Notes: generated from the sequence alone by a model not told the origin. DNA of 64,000 nt from an uncultured Bacteroidota bacterium (GCA_937124965.1 CAKZLB010000043.1:42368-106367), one strand, 5' to 3'; positions 53,931 through 63,651 are shown, counted from the stretch's first letter. A program made the numbers and translations.

Positions 53931-56444
53931 ATGGAAGCTAAATTTTCACCAAGAGTCAAAGAAGTAATACAGTTTAGCCGGGAGGAAGCAATTCGTCTTG
54001 GTCATGGGTATATTGGTACTGAACACCTACTTCTTGGCATAATACGAGAAGGCGAAGGAAAAGCTCTTCTCCACCTAAAGACAATGGGTATCGACTTCCT
54101 TCGATTGAAGAAGTCGATTGAAGATAGTATCAGAGATACTGCATCTAAAAATACCAACTTAGGTAATATTCCTTTAACAAAACAAGCTGAGAAAGCACTT
54201 AAAATAACCTACCTCGAAGCTAAAATATTCAAAGCTGATATTATTGGCACCGAACATTTGTTGCTTTCTATCCTTCGTGAAGAAGACAACATTGCTAGTT
54301 CCATGCTGAACCAGTACGGGGTAGATTATGATGTTTTCAAAGGGGCAATTGAAAATAACAACACAGAAAATATTAAATCAGAAATGTCAACAGATTCACC
54401 TGAAGATTTTTATAAAGAAGAAAAAAAATCGACTGAAGCAAGTCGTGTTAAAGGAAAATCAAAAACACCAGTATTAGATAACTTTGGTCGTGATCTGACA
54501 AAACTTGCTGAACAAGATAAACTTGATCCGATTGTTGGTCGTGAGAAGGAAATTGAGCGTGTAAGTCAGATTTTAAGCAGAAGAAAGAAGAATAATCCCG
54601 TCTTAATTGGTGAACCAGGTGTTGGTAAAACTGCTATTGCTGAGGGATTAGCCTTACGCATTGTTCAGCGAAAAGTTTCTAGAGTATTGTTCAATAAAAG
54701 AGTAGTTACCCTTGATCTTGCCTCCTTGGTGGCTGGCACTAAGTATCGCGGTCAGTTTGAAGAAAGAATGAAGGCGGTAATGAACGAACTTGAAAAATCA
54801 AAAGACGTTATTCTTTTTATTGATGAAATTCACACAATCGTTGGAGCCGGTGGTGCTTCAGGAAGTCTAGATGCTTCAAACATGTTTAAACCTGCGCTTG
54901 CAAGAGGTGAGGTTCAATGTGTTGGAGCCACAACACTCGACGAGTACCGTCAGTACATCGAAAAAGATGGTGCCCTTGAAAGAAGATTTCAATCAGTAAT
55001 GGTTGAGCCTACTTCTCCTGATGAAACGATTCAAATTCTACAAAATATAAAGTCGAAGTATGAAGATCATCATGCCGTAACGTATACCGATGATGCTATT
55101 GAAGCGGCGGTAAAGTTCAGTGTTCGTTATATAACTGATCGTCATTTGCCAGATAAGGCAATCGATATTATGGATGAGGTTGGAGCACGTGTGCATCTGT
55201 CCAACATCCACGTTCCTCAAGAAATATTAGATCTTGAAGAAAAAATAGAGCAAATAAAAGAGGAGAAAAATAAAGTGGTTAAAAGTCAGCGTTACGAGGA
55301 AGCAGCTAAACTTCGTGATAAAGAAAAAACACTTTTAGAGCAACTAGATATCGCAAAAGTAAGTTGGGAGGAAGACACGAAGACTCAGCGTTATGTGGTT
55401 TCAGAAGAAGACGTTGCAGAAGTTGTAGCCATGATTACAGGTGTTCCAACAAAGCGAATTGCCAAAACAGAAGGAAACAAACTTCTTTCAATGACCGAAG
55501 ATTTAAAAAAATCTGTAATAGGTCAAGATAATGCTATTCTAAAATTAACTAAAGCAATACAACGAACACGTGCCGGATTGAAAGATCCAAATAAACCCAT
55601 TGGTTCGTTTATTTTCTTAGGACCTACAGGGGTTGGAAAAACTGAAATGGCTAAGGTACTAGCACATTACTTATTCGATAATCGTGATTCGATGATTCGC
55701 ATTGACATGAGTGAATACATGGAGAAATTCGCTGTTAGCCGATTGGTGGGAGCCCCTCCAGGTTATGTTGGATATGAAGAAGGTGGTTTGTTGACTGAAA
55801 AAGTTAGAAGAAAGCCTTACTCAGTGATTTTGTTTGACGAGATTGAAAAAGCACATCCAGATATCTTCAACATGATGCTTCAAATTTTAGACGAAGGATT
55901 TTTGACAGATTCATTGGGTAGACGCATAGATTTCAGAAACACTATTATCATTATGACGTCGAACATTGGTTCGCGACAACTGAAAGATTTTGGTACAGGA
56001 ATGGGTTTCTCGACGAACACCAAAATCGATAATAACTCTAAAGAGGTGAAAGGTGTAATTGAAAACGCACTTAAAAAGTTCTTCTCACCAGAGTTTCTAA
56101 ACCGAATTGATGATGTTATTGTGTTTAATAATTTGAGTAAGGAGCACATCACTCAAATTCTTGAAATAAACGTTGTCAAGTTGTTGCAACGAATCGAAAG
56201 TGTCGGATTTCAAATTAAACTTAGCAAAGCGGCGAAAGAATTTTTAGCAGAAAAAGGGTTTGACAAAGATTTTGGAGCTCGCCCTCTAAACCGTGCAATC
56301 CAGAAATACCTTGAAGATCCGTTAGCTGAAGAAATATTAAAACAAGATATTCAGGATGGAGACGTTGTAAAAGTAGATTTAGACAAGTCTAAAGAAGCCT
56401 TAAAATTTACGTACCCAAGTAGTAGCAAAACTGCTGCGAAATAA
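53931..56444 (+). CDS. clpC: ClpC-type AAA+ unfoldase of the Clp protease
   Basis: 837 residues. It has two Clp_N repeats (about 1-145: [37 protein letters not shown]), first AAA+ module with Walker A G227-EPGVGKT, a UVR-containing middle region (about 435-480: [18 protein letters not shown]), second AAA+ module with Walker A G564-PTGVGKT, and a C-terminal D2-small domain. The UVR motif marks ClpC rather than ClpA or ClpB. It feeds unfolded substrates to ClpP, which is not in the window. It is monocistronic, with a strong terminator at 56463. Confidence 0.98.
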   Translation: MEAKFSPRVKEVIQFSREEAIRLGHGYIGTEHLLLGIIREGEGKALLHLKTMGIDFLRLKKSIEDSIRDTASKNTNLGNIPLTKQAEKALKITYLEAKIFKADIIGTEHLLLSILREEDNIASSMLNQYGVDYDVFKGAIENNNTENIKSEMSTDSPEDFYKEEKKSTEASRVKGKSKTPVLDNFGRDLTKLAEQDKLDPIVGREKEIERVSQILSRRKKNNPVLIGEPGVGKTAIAEGLALRIVQRKVSRVLFNKRVVTLDLASLVAGTKYRGQFEERMKAVMNELEKSKDVILFIDEIHTIVGAGGASGSLDASNMFKPALARGEVQCVGATTLDEYRQYIEKDGALERRFQSVMVEPTSPDETIQILQNIKSKYEDHHAVTYTDDAIEAAVKFSVRYITDRHLPDKAIDIMDEVGARVHLSNIHVPQEILDLEEKIEQIKEEKNKVVKSQRYEEAAKLRDKEKTLLEQLDIAKVSWEEDTKTQRYVVSEEDVAEVVAMITGVPTKRIAKTEGNKLLSMTEDLKKSVIGQDNAILKLTKAIQRTRAGLKDPNKPIGSFIFLGPTGVGKTEMAKVLAHYLFDNRDSMIRIDMSEYMEKFAVSRLVGAPPGYVGYEEGGLLTEKVRRKPYSVILFDEIEKAHPDIFNMMLQILDEGFLTDSLGRRIDFRNTIIIMTSNIGSRQLKDFGTGMGFSTNTKIDNNSKEVKGVIENALKKFFSPEFLNRIDDVIVFNNLSKEHITQILEINVVKLLQRIESVGFQIKLSKAAKEFLAEKGFDKDFGARPLNRAIQKYLEDPLAEEILKQDIQDGDVVKVDLDKSKEALKFTYPSSSKTAAK

Positions 56445-56462
56445 ATAGTAAATCATAAAACG

Positions 56463-56496
56463 AAAAAAGGATTCCAAAACTGGAATCCTTTTTTTT
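56463..56496 (+). terminator. clpC terminator
   Basis: AAAAAAGGATTCCA (56463-56476), loop AAAC, TGGAATCCTTTTTT (56481-56494) with further T: a strong rho-independent terminator. The A-rich 5' side makes it useful for the convergent DUF5606 gene too. Confidence 0.92.
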
Positions 56497-56512
56497 GCGT
56501 TTACCTGTATTT

Positions 56513-57058
56513 TTAGCTCATCTTACGCTGTGTAAGTTTTGGAGCCTTTGCTGGGGCACTTTTTGTACTTACTTTTTTAGCTGGGGCTTTCTTTGGTTTT
56601 ACTGCTTTAGACGTTTTTGTCGCTGAAGTCTTTTTTTCTTCTCCATCCGCAGCATCATCCGCTTCTTCCTCTTTTTGGAAATCGATATGCCCTTTTACTA
56701 TTGTATACCAACTACAAACTTTTAAGATATCCGAAGTATAAACTTGCTCATCGTCAAAATTTGGAAGTACTTCCTTAAAAAATCCACGAATAGCGTCTCC
56801 GCCATCTTTCTTCACAGGAATTGAAAGTCCGTCTTTAACTTTTGCATCTAGACTTTTGAAAACATCTCTTAGTCTAACATCTTCATCATGCGTGTAAATA
56901 GAAATATCCTCTAAAATCGATACTTTTTGAGTGAGGGAAGTTGGAGTTCTCTTCTTTCGATCATCGATACTCTCAACTATTAAGCCATTTGGTCTTCTTC
57001 CTACAATCAGATGTAAACCAGGTTTACCTCCTATTGATACTACGTCTTTTAACTCCAT
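56513..57058 (-). CDS. DUF5606 family protein with basic tail
   Basis: 181 residues. The N-terminal 135 residues match DUF5606: MELKDVVSIGGKPGLHLIVGR, NGLIVESIDDRKKRTP, VSILEDISIYTHDEDVRLRDVF, VLPNFDDEQVYTSDILKVCSWY. The family is restricted to Bacteroidota and uncharacterised. An acidic linker (EEEADDAADGEE) then leads into a Lys/Ala/Pro-rich tail (VKPKKAPAKKVSTKSAPAKAPK) resembling histone-H1-type nucleic-acid-binding tails. A 7/8 -7 box, TAAATTCG, lies at 57086-57079. Confidence 0.88.
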   Translation of the reverse strand: MELKDVVSIGGKPGLHLIVGRRPNGLIVESIDDRKKRTPTSLTQKVSILEDISIYTHDEDVRLRDVFKSLDAKVKDGLSIPVKKDGGDAIRGFFKEVLPNFDDEQVYTSDILKVCSWYTIVKGHIDFQKEEEADDAADGEEKKTSATKTSKAVKPKKAPAKKVSTKSAPAKAPKLTQRKMS

Positions 57059-57250
57059 TCAATAATTATTGTCCGCTGCGAATTTACTAAATGAACGTGT
57101 TTTAAAGTCATGATTATATAATTCTTATGCACTTATATATCATTGTAACTACTAATTCTGTTATCAAGCTTTAAACTTTAGTAGGAAACCTTGTGTCATA
57201 ATTTGAATCAGACAAAATAATGACGTAACACTTCCGTTTAGTATGTAGGG

Positions 57251-57315
57251 TAAATTTGAATTAATTGGTTAGTTAATTGGGAGAAAGGCTGGAGGAATCT
57301 GGCCTTTCTCTTTTT
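57251..57315 (+). ncRNA. Candidate small RNA gene (promoter box and terminator without a gene)
   Basis: In the gap between the DUF5606 and kdsA genes (both minus strand), the plus strand has a perfect -7 box TAAATTTG (57251-57258). About 22 nt after it begins a hairpin GAGAAAGGC (57281-57289) / GCCTTTCTC (57302-57310), followed by TTTTT. Between them TTAATTGG is repeated (57261-57268, 57273-57280). This arrangement predicts a transcript of roughly 50 nt. It could instead be a stray terminator; no -33 box is visible. Confidence 0.35.
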
Positions 57316-57331
57316 ATACAATTAAATCTTT

Positions 57332-58156
57332 CTAGACGACTGATTTCAGCAACAATAGTTTCTCCATCAATTGTTCAAATTGACTTAATGGCAACATATT
57401 AGCACCATCAGATTTTGCATTGCTTGGATTGGGATGAGTTTCAATAAACAATCCATCAGCCCCAACAGCAATTGCTGCTTTTGCGATCGTTTCTATCAAT
57501 TCTGGCTTTCCTCCAGTAACACCTGTGCTTGAGTTTGGTTGTTGTAAACTATGTGTTATATCCATAACCACTGGTTTGTTATAGGCTCTCATCTCGGTGA
57601 TATTTCGATAATCAACAACAATATCTCCATATCCGTACATATTACCACGCTCGGTCAATAAAACCTTTTCATTTCCTGATTCTACAACTTTGTCAAGTGC
57701 GTATTTCATTGCTGAAGCAGTTGCAAACTGGCCTTTCTTTATATTGACTATTTTACCGGTGTTAGCGGCTGCAACCAATAAATTAGTCTGTCGAAACAAA
57801 AATGCAGGAATCTGAAGTATGTCAACATAATGAGCTGCCATAGCTGCTTCCGCAGTTTCGTGAATGTCAGTAATTGTCGGAATAGCATACTTCTCTCCCA
57901 CCTCAGCTAAAATTTCAAGCGCTTTCTCATCTCCAATGCCGGTAAAACTATCTAAGCGAGATCTATTTGCTTTGCGATACGAACCTTTAAACACAAGTGG
58001 AAGTTTCAGTCTTTCACATATCTCCACTAATTCTCCCGCAATATCAAAAGCCATTGACTTCCCTTCAATCGCACATGGACCGGCCAAAACAAAAAATGAT
58101 TTATCAGAACCATTTAAAACCTTACTTAAAATATCTTGCTTATTCAATTCTTTCAA
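57332..58156 (-). CDS. kdsA: 3-deoxy-8-phosphooctulonate synthase
   Basis: 274 residues. It condenses arabinose-5-phosphate and phosphoenolpyruvate to Kdo-8-phosphate for lipopolysaccharide. Family blocks: FVLAGPCAIEGKSM, FKGSYRKANRSRLDSF, ITDIHE, VLLTERGNMYGYGD and ETHPNPSNAKSDGANM. The last part (Asn at the first metal position, NRSR context) should be checked to decide metal dependence. There is no ATG before the conserved FVLAGPC block; TTG at 58156 is the probable start. A 7/8 -7 box, TAATATTG (58172-58165), lies 8 nt upstream. Confidence 0.96.
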   Translation of the reverse strand: MKELNKQDILSKVLNGSDKSFFVLAGPCAIEGKSMAFDIAGELVEICERLKLPLVFKGSYRKANRSRLDSFTGIGDEKALEILAEVGEKYAIPTITDIHETAEAAMAAHYVDILQIPAFLFRQTNLLVAAANTGKIVNIKKGQFATASAMKYALDKVVESGNEKVLLTERGNMYGYGDIVVDYRNITEMRAYNKPVVMDITHSLQQPNSSTGVTGGKPELIETIAKAAIAVGADGLFIETHPNPSNAKSDGANMLPLSQFEQLMEKLLLLKSVV

Positions 58157-58228
58157 TTTGTTAGCAATATTACAATTTTGCAGACTTTATTGGCGTAAAT
58201 TGTCGTGATTCTAAAATCTAACCGACTA

Positions 58229-58236
58229 TATATTTG
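58229..58236 (+). promoter_or_regulatory. -7 promoter box of the 58248 gene
   Basis: TATATTTG matches TAnnTTTG and ends 11 nt before the ATG, again implying a short leader. It lies in the 91-nt gap divergent from kdsA. Confidence 0.45.
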
Positions 58237-58247
58237 TTTTAGTTAAT

Positions 58248-58844
58248 ATGCGTTTACTTTCCTTATTTGTCGGAGTGCTATTTCCGCTATTTGTTTCTGG
58301 ACAAGTGGATGAATATTTAGTATCGTACTCTGTCACTGAAGAAAGCCAAGCTGCATTTATTTCGTGGACAACCAGTGCAGGATTCCAGTGTGAGGATATC
58401 GTCATTGAACACGGAGTAGATAGTTCTAACCTCAATCCAATATATACATATCCTGGAATTTGTGGTTCTACAGATAAAGAAGAAAAATACAATTTCGTTT
58501 TCCGATCAATAGAATTTAATAAACCAAATTACTTTAGAATAAACCTTGGACGATTTGGTAAATCACCTTTGCTTGAAATTACTGTAATTAGTGCTGATGG
58601 ATTAAATCCAAAAGTTTACCCGAACCCTGCCACCAAAAACTCGACATTACTTTTCCAAAATTCAAATAGAGACATAGTAACCGTTACAATGTATTCATTA
58701 GATGGTAAAATGGCAGGAACCCAAGTTCAGACTCAAGAGGAGAGCTTGTCGCTTGAAGAGTTCGATTTATTTGTAGCTGGATTCTATTTTTATGTAATCG
58801 AATTAAAAGGTGTTAAACTTCGTGGAAAGTTTTATTTACTTTAG
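58248..58844 (+). CDS. Small T9SS cargo protein
   Basis: 198 residues. A signal peptide (about 1-19, ending VSGQV) is followed by one FN3-like beta domain (about 22-115: AAFISWTTSAGFQCEDIVIEHG...YFRINLG) with a likely disulphide pair (FQCED, GICGS), and a T9SS-type sorting domain (KVYPNPATKNSTLLF, VTMYSLDGKMAGTQ, VAGFYFYVIEL). It is one of the shortest cargo proteins possible: a single domain plus the sorting domain. Function is unknown. fabI follows after 26 nt. Confidence 0.8.
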   Translation: MRLLSLFVGVLFPLFVSGQVDEYLVSYSVTEESQAAFISWTTSAGFQCEDIVIEHGVDSSNLNPIYTYPGICGSTDKEEKYNFVFRSIEFNKPNYFRINLGRFGKSPLLEITVISADGLNPKVYPNPATKNSTLLFQNSNRDIVTVTMYSLDGKMAGTQVQTQEESLSLEEFDLFVAGFYFYVIELKGVKLRGKFYLL

Positions 58845-58870
58845 TTAACATTGCAAGAAATAATAATCGT

Positions 58871-59689
58871 ATGAACACGCAACTTTTAGCAGGTAAAAAA
58901 GGAATTATTTTCGGAGCTCTTGACGAGAGTTCAATTGCATGGAAAGTAGCCCAGCAGTGCCATGAGGCCGGTGCAGAGTTTATTTTAACCAATGCTCCTA
59001 TAGCTCTGCGAATGGGTGTAATAAATCAGTTAGCTGAGCAAACTAACTCAGAAGTTGTTCCATGCGATGTTACACTCAATGAAGATATGGAAGGCCTAAT
59101 CGATCATGCGATTGAGAAATTTGGCAAAGTAGATTTCATATTACACTCAGTAGGAATGAGTCTTAATATTCGAAAAAAGAAACCATATACGGATTTGAAC
59201 TATGATTTTATGCATAAAACGTTTGACATCAGTGCAATTAGCCTTCACCGATTGCTTCAAACATGTATGAAAAAAGACGCTATAAGCGAATGGGGATCTG
59301 TTGTGGCGTTAACGTATATCGCTGCCCAAAGAACATTCCCTGACTACAGCGAAATGGCTGAGAGTAAATCATTGCTTGAATCCATTACCCGAAGTTTCGG
59401 TTACCACTACGGAGTTAAAAATAAAGTGCGAATCAATTCTATTTCACAGTCCCCTACTCCAACTACAGCAGGTTCAGGCGTAGGTGGTTTTGATGCATTT
59501 ATCGATTATGCCGAAAAAATGTCCCCTTTGGGTAACGCTAGTGCCGATGATTGCGCTGCTTACTGTGTAAGTCTATTCTCAGACAACACAAAAATGGTAA
59601 CAATGCAAAACTTATATCACGACGGAGGTTTTAGCCAAGTTGGTGTTAGTGAGGCAGTTATGGCTAAATTTGGAGATAAATCTGAATAA
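58871..59689 (+). CDS. fabI: Enoyl-[acyl-carrier-protein] reductase (NADH)
   Basis: 272 residues. It reduces trans-2-enoyl-ACP in the last step of each fatty-acid elongation cycle. SDR features: the GIIFGALDESSIAWKVA cofactor loop typical of FabI, and the Y159-x6-K166 catalytic pair in DYSEMAESKSLLE. ISQSPTPTTAGSGVG forms the substrate-binding loop. It may be co-transcribed with the 58248 cargo gene (26-nt gap). Confidence 0.95.
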   Translation: MNTQLLAGKKGIIFGALDESSIAWKVAQQCHEAGAEFILTNAPIALRMGVINQLAEQTNSEVVPCDVTLNEDMEGLIDHAIEKFGKVDFILHSVGMSLNIRKKKPYTDLNYDFMHKTFDISAISLHRLLQTCMKKDAISEWGSVVALTYIAAQRTFPDYSEMAESKSLLESITRSFGYHYGVKNKVRINSISQSPTPTTAGSGVGGFDAFIDYAEKMSPLGNASADDCAAYCVSLFSDNTKMVTMQNLYHDGGFSQVGVSEAVMAKFGDKSE

Positions 59690-59754
59690 GTATAAATTCA
59701 AAATGAGGGTTAAGTGCAATCGTTTTAGATTGAATCTTGGACTTAGACTTAAAC

Positions 59755-60738
59755 TTAATTAAAAGCTTTCTTGTTTTTGCGTTTCCTTTTTTTACGCTTC
59801 TTCTTAAAGTCTTTTGGTTGTTCAGGATTTTGAATGTCGTTCGTTTTTCGCAAGTCGTGCTGATTTTCATCTAATTCCTGAAAGAGTAGTTCCTTCCGCT
59901 GCCAGAAACCTTTAACAAATTCCATGTAATCATATGTCCCATCAGGAACATAATACTGATACATTCCTTTTTGTAATGGATTGAATGGTTCCAGATGATC
60001 AAAAACTATGGTATTTTCTTCTGGATTATATCTACAAATAATTGCTGCCTGATTCGCAAATGTGTGAATCATTCTTGACTTATATTCATCTTCATCATCT
60101 TCAAAAATGGGTAATCCAAACTTTGGACGGTTGTTTTCGTCAAAGTACAACACGTCTATTAGCTTCTTATTAACAAATTCATCTTCTCCATCCCATCCAA
60201 AGAGTAAATAATGCCTTTTCCCCTTATACGTGTAATCGTGAATTTGATAATAAAGCGCTCCCATCCAATGGCGATTATCTAACGTTTTAAATTCAGCGTC
60301 TCGAATATTATCAGAACTATCATATAACCCATAGAGTACAAGGCTATCTGCTCTATTCATCTGGATAGCACCAAAGTACATGTACTTACCACTATCTAGC
60401 AACAGGTTCCAAGTAAAAAGTCTAAAGGCTTCGTCTGATGGTTTTAATATAGATACAGTCTTTAAAAGGGTAAATTCATAATCAAAACTCGTTGGGACTT
60501 GTAGGGCTTTTTTTAAGGTTTGAACAAAGTAGTAACAACTAGTTATTCGCTCACTAACATCATCGCCATTGATTATATTGTGACTAAGACCCTCTAATTG
60601 GTATTCGATATTACGAATAGAATCTTGGTAAGCAGTTTTGGTCGTATCCTTATCGCTTGCACTACTGAAAATTGCAGTACATGTAAAAAAACAAACGAGC
60701 CAGGTTCTAACAGTCATCATTTTAATAACTCTAAACAT
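59755..60738 (-). CDS. Exported protein with basic C-terminal tail
   Basis: 327 residues. A signal peptide (about 8-27, ending FSSAS) precedes an alpha/beta domain with several WDG-type turns (HYLLFGWDGEDEFVNKK, KYMYFGAIQMNRADS, HHWMGALYYQIHDY-like). The last 20 residues are almost all Lys/Arg (KKKRKKRKRKNKK). The family was not recognised; similar uncharacterised exported proteins occur across Bacteroidota. A second start at residue 7 or 8 is possible. The thiolase gene ends 23 nt upstream on the same strand. Confidence 0.75.
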   Translation of the reverse strand: MFRVIKMMTVRTWLVCFFTCTAIFSSASDKDTTKTAYQDSIRNIEYQLEGLSHNIINGDDVSERITSCYYFVQTLKKALQVPTSFDYEFTLLKTVSILKPSDEAFRLFTWNLLLDSGKYMYFGAIQMNRADSLVLYGLYDSSDNIRDAEFKTLDNRHWMGALYYQIHDYTYKGKRHYLLFGWDGEDEFVNKKLIDVLYFDENNRPKFGLPIFEDDEDEYKSRMIHTFANQAAIICRYNPEENTIVFDHLEPFNPLQKGMYQYYVPDGTYDYMEFVKGFWQRKELLFQELDENQHDLRKTNDIQNPEQPKDFKKKRKKRKRKNKKAFN

Positions 60739-60761
60739 AGCTCGTTAGTATACAAAAAAAT

Positions 60762-61937
60762 CTAAACTTCAAGAATTAAAGCACTTGCTCCACCGCCACC
60801 GTTGCAAATTCCTGCTGCACCTAGCGTGCCACCTTTTTGCTTCAATGCGTGAATTAGAGTTACAATGATTCTTGCCCCTGACGCTCCCAATGGATGTCCA
60901 AGTGAAACCGCTCCACCATTAACATTCACTTTCGAGTCATCTAAATTTAATAACTTATTGTTAGCTAAGCTAACAACGCTAAATGCTTCATTAACTTCAA
61001 ATATGTCAACATCTTCCAGCGTACAATTTGCTCTCTGAGCAGCAATTGGTAAAGCCTTAGCTGGTGCAGTTGTAAACCATTCAGGTTTTTGAGCAGCATC
61101 TGCAAAACCTCTGATTTTAGCCAATGGAGTAAGTCCAAGCGACTCCATTTTTTCCTTGCTCATTAGTACCAGTGCCGCAGCACCGTCATTCATTGTACTT
61201 GCGTTTGCCGCAGTTACAGAACCGTCTTTAGCGAAAACTGGTCGAAGGTTAGGAATCTTTTCAAACATTACGTTTTTGAATTCTTCATCTTCCTTTATTT
61301 GAAGAGCATCTCCCTTTCGTTGTGGCACTTCTACAGCAACAACCTCATCGTCAAATCTTCCGTTTTCCCATGCATCCGCTGATTTTTTATATGAATTGAT
61401 AGCAAAAGTATCTTGCTCTTCTCTTGAGATATTCATCTCCTTAGCAGTATTCTCAGCAGCATTACCCATCATATAGTTGTTATAAACGTCTGTAAGACCG
61501 TCGTGCGCCAACCCATCAATTGCCTTGAAATCACCATATTTATAACCCTTTCTTGAGTTCATTAAGTAATGAGGAACTAGACTCATGTTTTCCATTCCAC
61601 CTGCTACAACACAATCATTATGACCGAGCATAATTGACTGAGCAGCTAACATTACTGATTTCATTCCACTGGCACATACCTTATTTACCGTTGTACAAGG
61701 AACCTCTTCGCTTATTCCAGCAAACATAGAAGCTTGACGTGCTGGAGCTTGTCCTACGCCTGCTTGCAACACATTACCCATAAAAACTTCCTTCACTTCA
61801 GAAGCATCAATACCGGCTTTTTCTAAAGCACCTTTAATAGCAGTCGCCCCTAGTCTAGTAGCAGGAATACTGCTAAACATACCATTGAAACTTCCCATTG
61901 GAGTTCTCACAGCTGAAACAATATATACGTCGTTCAT
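60762..61937 (-). CDS. Acetyl-CoA C-acyltransferase (thiolase)
   Basis: 391 residues from ATG at 61937. Catalytic residues: C88 (NKVCASGMKS), H348 (LGHPLGASGARI) and C378 (GICNGGGGASAL). It makes or cleaves acetoacetyl- or 3-ketoacyl-CoA; an acetyl-CoA acetyltransferase role is most likely from length and sequence. A longer frame (to 62015) is rejected because a perfect -7 box (61956-61963) lies 18 nt before this ATG and DVYIVSAVRTP is the family N-terminus. Confidence 0.96.
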   Translation of the reverse strand: MNDVYIVSAVRTPMGSFNGMFSSIPATRLGATAIKGALEKAGIDASEVKEVFMGNVLQAGVGQAPARQASMFAGISEEVPCTTVNKVCASGMKSVMLAAQSIMLGHNDCVVAGGMENMSLVPHYLMNSRKGYKYGDFKAIDGLAHDGLTDVYNNYMMGNAAENTAKEMNISREEQDTFAINSYKKSADAWENGRFDDEVVAVEVPQRKGDALQIKEDEEFKNVMFEKIPNLRPVFAKDGSVTAANASTMNDGAAALVLMSKEKMESLGLTPLAKIRGFADAAQKPEWFTTAPAKALPIAAQRANCTLEDVDIFEVNEAFSVVSLANNKLLNLDDSKVNVNGGAVSLGHPLGASGARIIVTLIHALKQKGGTLGAAGICNGGGGASALILEV

Positions 61938-61955
61938 AGATTTTGAAATTTGTCG

Positions 61956-61963
61956 CAAAGATA
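61956..61963 (-). promoter_or_regulatory. -7 promoter box of the thiolase gene
   Basis: Minus strand TATCTTTG, a perfect TAnnTTTG, ending 18 nt before the ATG at 61937. TTTC about 20 nt upstream is a weak -33. Confidence 0.55.
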
Positions 61964-62045
61964 ACCTTTCAACTTCAAGAGATTTGAAATCGATGGAGTT
62001 TTTTTGGACGTTCAATCCGATTTCTGAGTAATTTCGCTTGTACTA

Positions 62046-62867
62046 ATGAACAAAAAAATGTCTGAGCGAAATGCTTATATCTTAGGAACAGATCATGATG
62101 AACTCTTTAGACTTGGTATTCAACATCAGGTGTGGTCGACTGAGACTAACAAAGGCTGGAGTTTAGCCGGATTTACAGCTGGTCAAACACTGCTTGACCT
62201 AGGTTGTGGTCCAGGTTTTTGTACTAAAGAATTGGCATTGATTACTGGTACTTCCGGTAAAGTAATTGGCGTGGACAAATCAGAAACATATATTCATTTT
62301 TTGTCGAAAATTACGCAACAGTTTGGTTTAAATATTAATGCTGTTTTAACAGATTTTGATTCAATGGAGTTACAACCAAATTCGATTGATGGAGGGTATT
62401 GTAGATGGGCGATGGCCTGGATATCTAATCCAAAAGATGTGATTGCAAAAGTGTACGAAGCCATGAAACCAGGAGGTCGCTTTGTGTTTCATGAGTATTT
62501 TCATTGGATGACACACCAAACCATCCCAAGTTTTAATTCACTTACAAAAGCCATTCAAGAGTGTTATAACAGTTTTCAATCGTTTGAAGGAGATATTAAT
62601 GTTGGTAGAGATTTACCGAAGATTTGTACGGATTTGGGATTCAAAATTTTCAGTACTCGACCGTTGGCAAAAACGGCTAGACCTCATGAACTTACTTGGC
62701 AATGGCCCAAAACGTTTTATCAAACATACTTTCCGAAATTGGTGGAATTAAACAAATTGACAAAATCAGAAGCTGATAGTGCGTTGCTTGAATTATCTAA
62801 ATTAGAAGAACAGCCAGAAGCATTGCTATGTTGCCCTATGATGATCGAAATTATTGTAGAAAAATGA
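62046..62867 (+). CDS. SAM-dependent class I methyltransferase
   Basis: 273 residues. The Rossmann SAM-binding site is LLDLGCGPGFCTKELA (about 55-70), with VIGVDKSETYI (motif II). After it come DGGYCRWAMAWISNPKDVI and KPGGRFVFHEYFHW (motif post-I/III). The closest named families are ubiquinone/menaquinone-type and generic Methyltransf_11 enzymes; the substrate is unknown. A 7/8 -7 box TAATTTCG lies at 62029-62036, 9 nt before the ATG. comB follows after 38 nt on the same strand. Confidence 0.88.
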   Translation: MNKKMSERNAYILGTDHDELFRLGIQHQVWSTETNKGWSLAGFTAGQTLLDLGCGPGFCTKELALITGTSGKVIGVDKSETYIHFLSKITQQFGLNINAVLTDFDSMELQPNSIDGGYCRWAMAWISNPKDVIAKVYEAMKPGGRFVFHEYFHWMTHQTIPSFNSLTKAIQECYNSFQSFEGDINVGRDLPKICTDLGFKIFSTRPLAKTARPHELTWQWPKTFYQTYFPKLVELNKLTKSEADSALLELSKLEEQPEALLCCPMMIEIIVEK

Positions 62868-62905
62868 TGCTTTAATAAGTCAATTGTATTTAGCATAATT
62901 GCAAC

Positions 62906-63613
62906 ATGCAAAAATCTCTAGAAGTAGTGCTTTCTCCACTTTTATTGCCACTTGTTGATTTAACTGGGAAAACGGTCGTGGTAATAGATATCTTAAGGGC
63001 AACCTCTACAATATGCGCTGCGCTCAATAATGGAGCAAAATCCTTGAAACCAGTAGTTTCGACCGAAGAAGCTTTGAGTTATAACAAAAATGAATACTGC
63101 ATTGCGGGAGAAAGAAATGGCGAAAAAGCACCTGGTTTTGATTTCGGAAATTCACCTAGAGAATATTCAAGAGAGTTGATTGGTGGTAAAAAAATAGTCT
63201 TAACCACAACAAATGGTACGAAGTGCATACACGCTTCACTTGATGCAGACGAGGTTTTGATTGGTTCATTTTTCAACCTAGATGCAATTATCACCTATTT
63301 AAGAAACAGTTCAAACGATGCAGTTTTGTTTTGTAGCGGCTGGAAAGATCGAGTAAATTTAGAGGATACTTTATTTGCTGGCTATGTGGCTGAAGGTTTG
63401 CGGGAAACACATCATTGGGATAGTGATGAAGTAGAGATTTCATTAAATCTTTACAACAAAGCATCTATCGACCCAATATCTTTTTTGCGCAATGCTAGTC
63501 ATGCCAAGCGCTTTGAACGATTAGGAAATACACAAGATTTGGAAGTGTGCCTAGAATTCAACGCCCATCCAATTGTTGTTAAATATGCAGACGGCGAACT
63601 AGTTGGAATATGA
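62906..63613 (+). CDS. comB: 2-phosphosulfolactate phosphatase-like protein
   Basis: 235 residues of the ComB family: VVVIDILRATSTICAALNNGAKS, IAGERNGEKAPGFDFGNSP, VLTTTNGTKCI and VLFCSGWKDRVNLEDTLFAG. The enzyme dephosphorylates phosphosulfolactate in coenzyme M synthesis; in non-methanogens it may feed sulfolactate or another pathway. No comA or comC neighbour is present, so the substrate is uncertain. A terminator lies 39 nt after the stop. Confidence 0.92.
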   Translation: MQKSLEVVLSPLLLPLVDLTGKTVVVIDILRATSTICAALNNGAKSLKPVVSTEEALSYNKNEYCIAGERNGEKAPGFDFGNSPREYSRELIGGKKIVLTTTNGTKCIHASLDADEVLIGSFFNLDAIITYLRNSSNDAVLFCSGWKDRVNLEDTLFAGYVAEGLRETHHWDSDEVEISLNLYNKASIDPISFLRNASHAKRFERLGNTQDLEVCLEFNAHPIVVKYADGELVGI

Positions 63614-63651
63614 TATTTCAGTTTATTGAAACAATAAATGCACAAAAAAAA

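Noticed and set aside
61938..62015. 26-residue N-terminal extension of the thiolase
   Set aside because: It would place the -7 box TATCTTTG inside the coding sequence, and the family begins at DVYIVSAVRTP.
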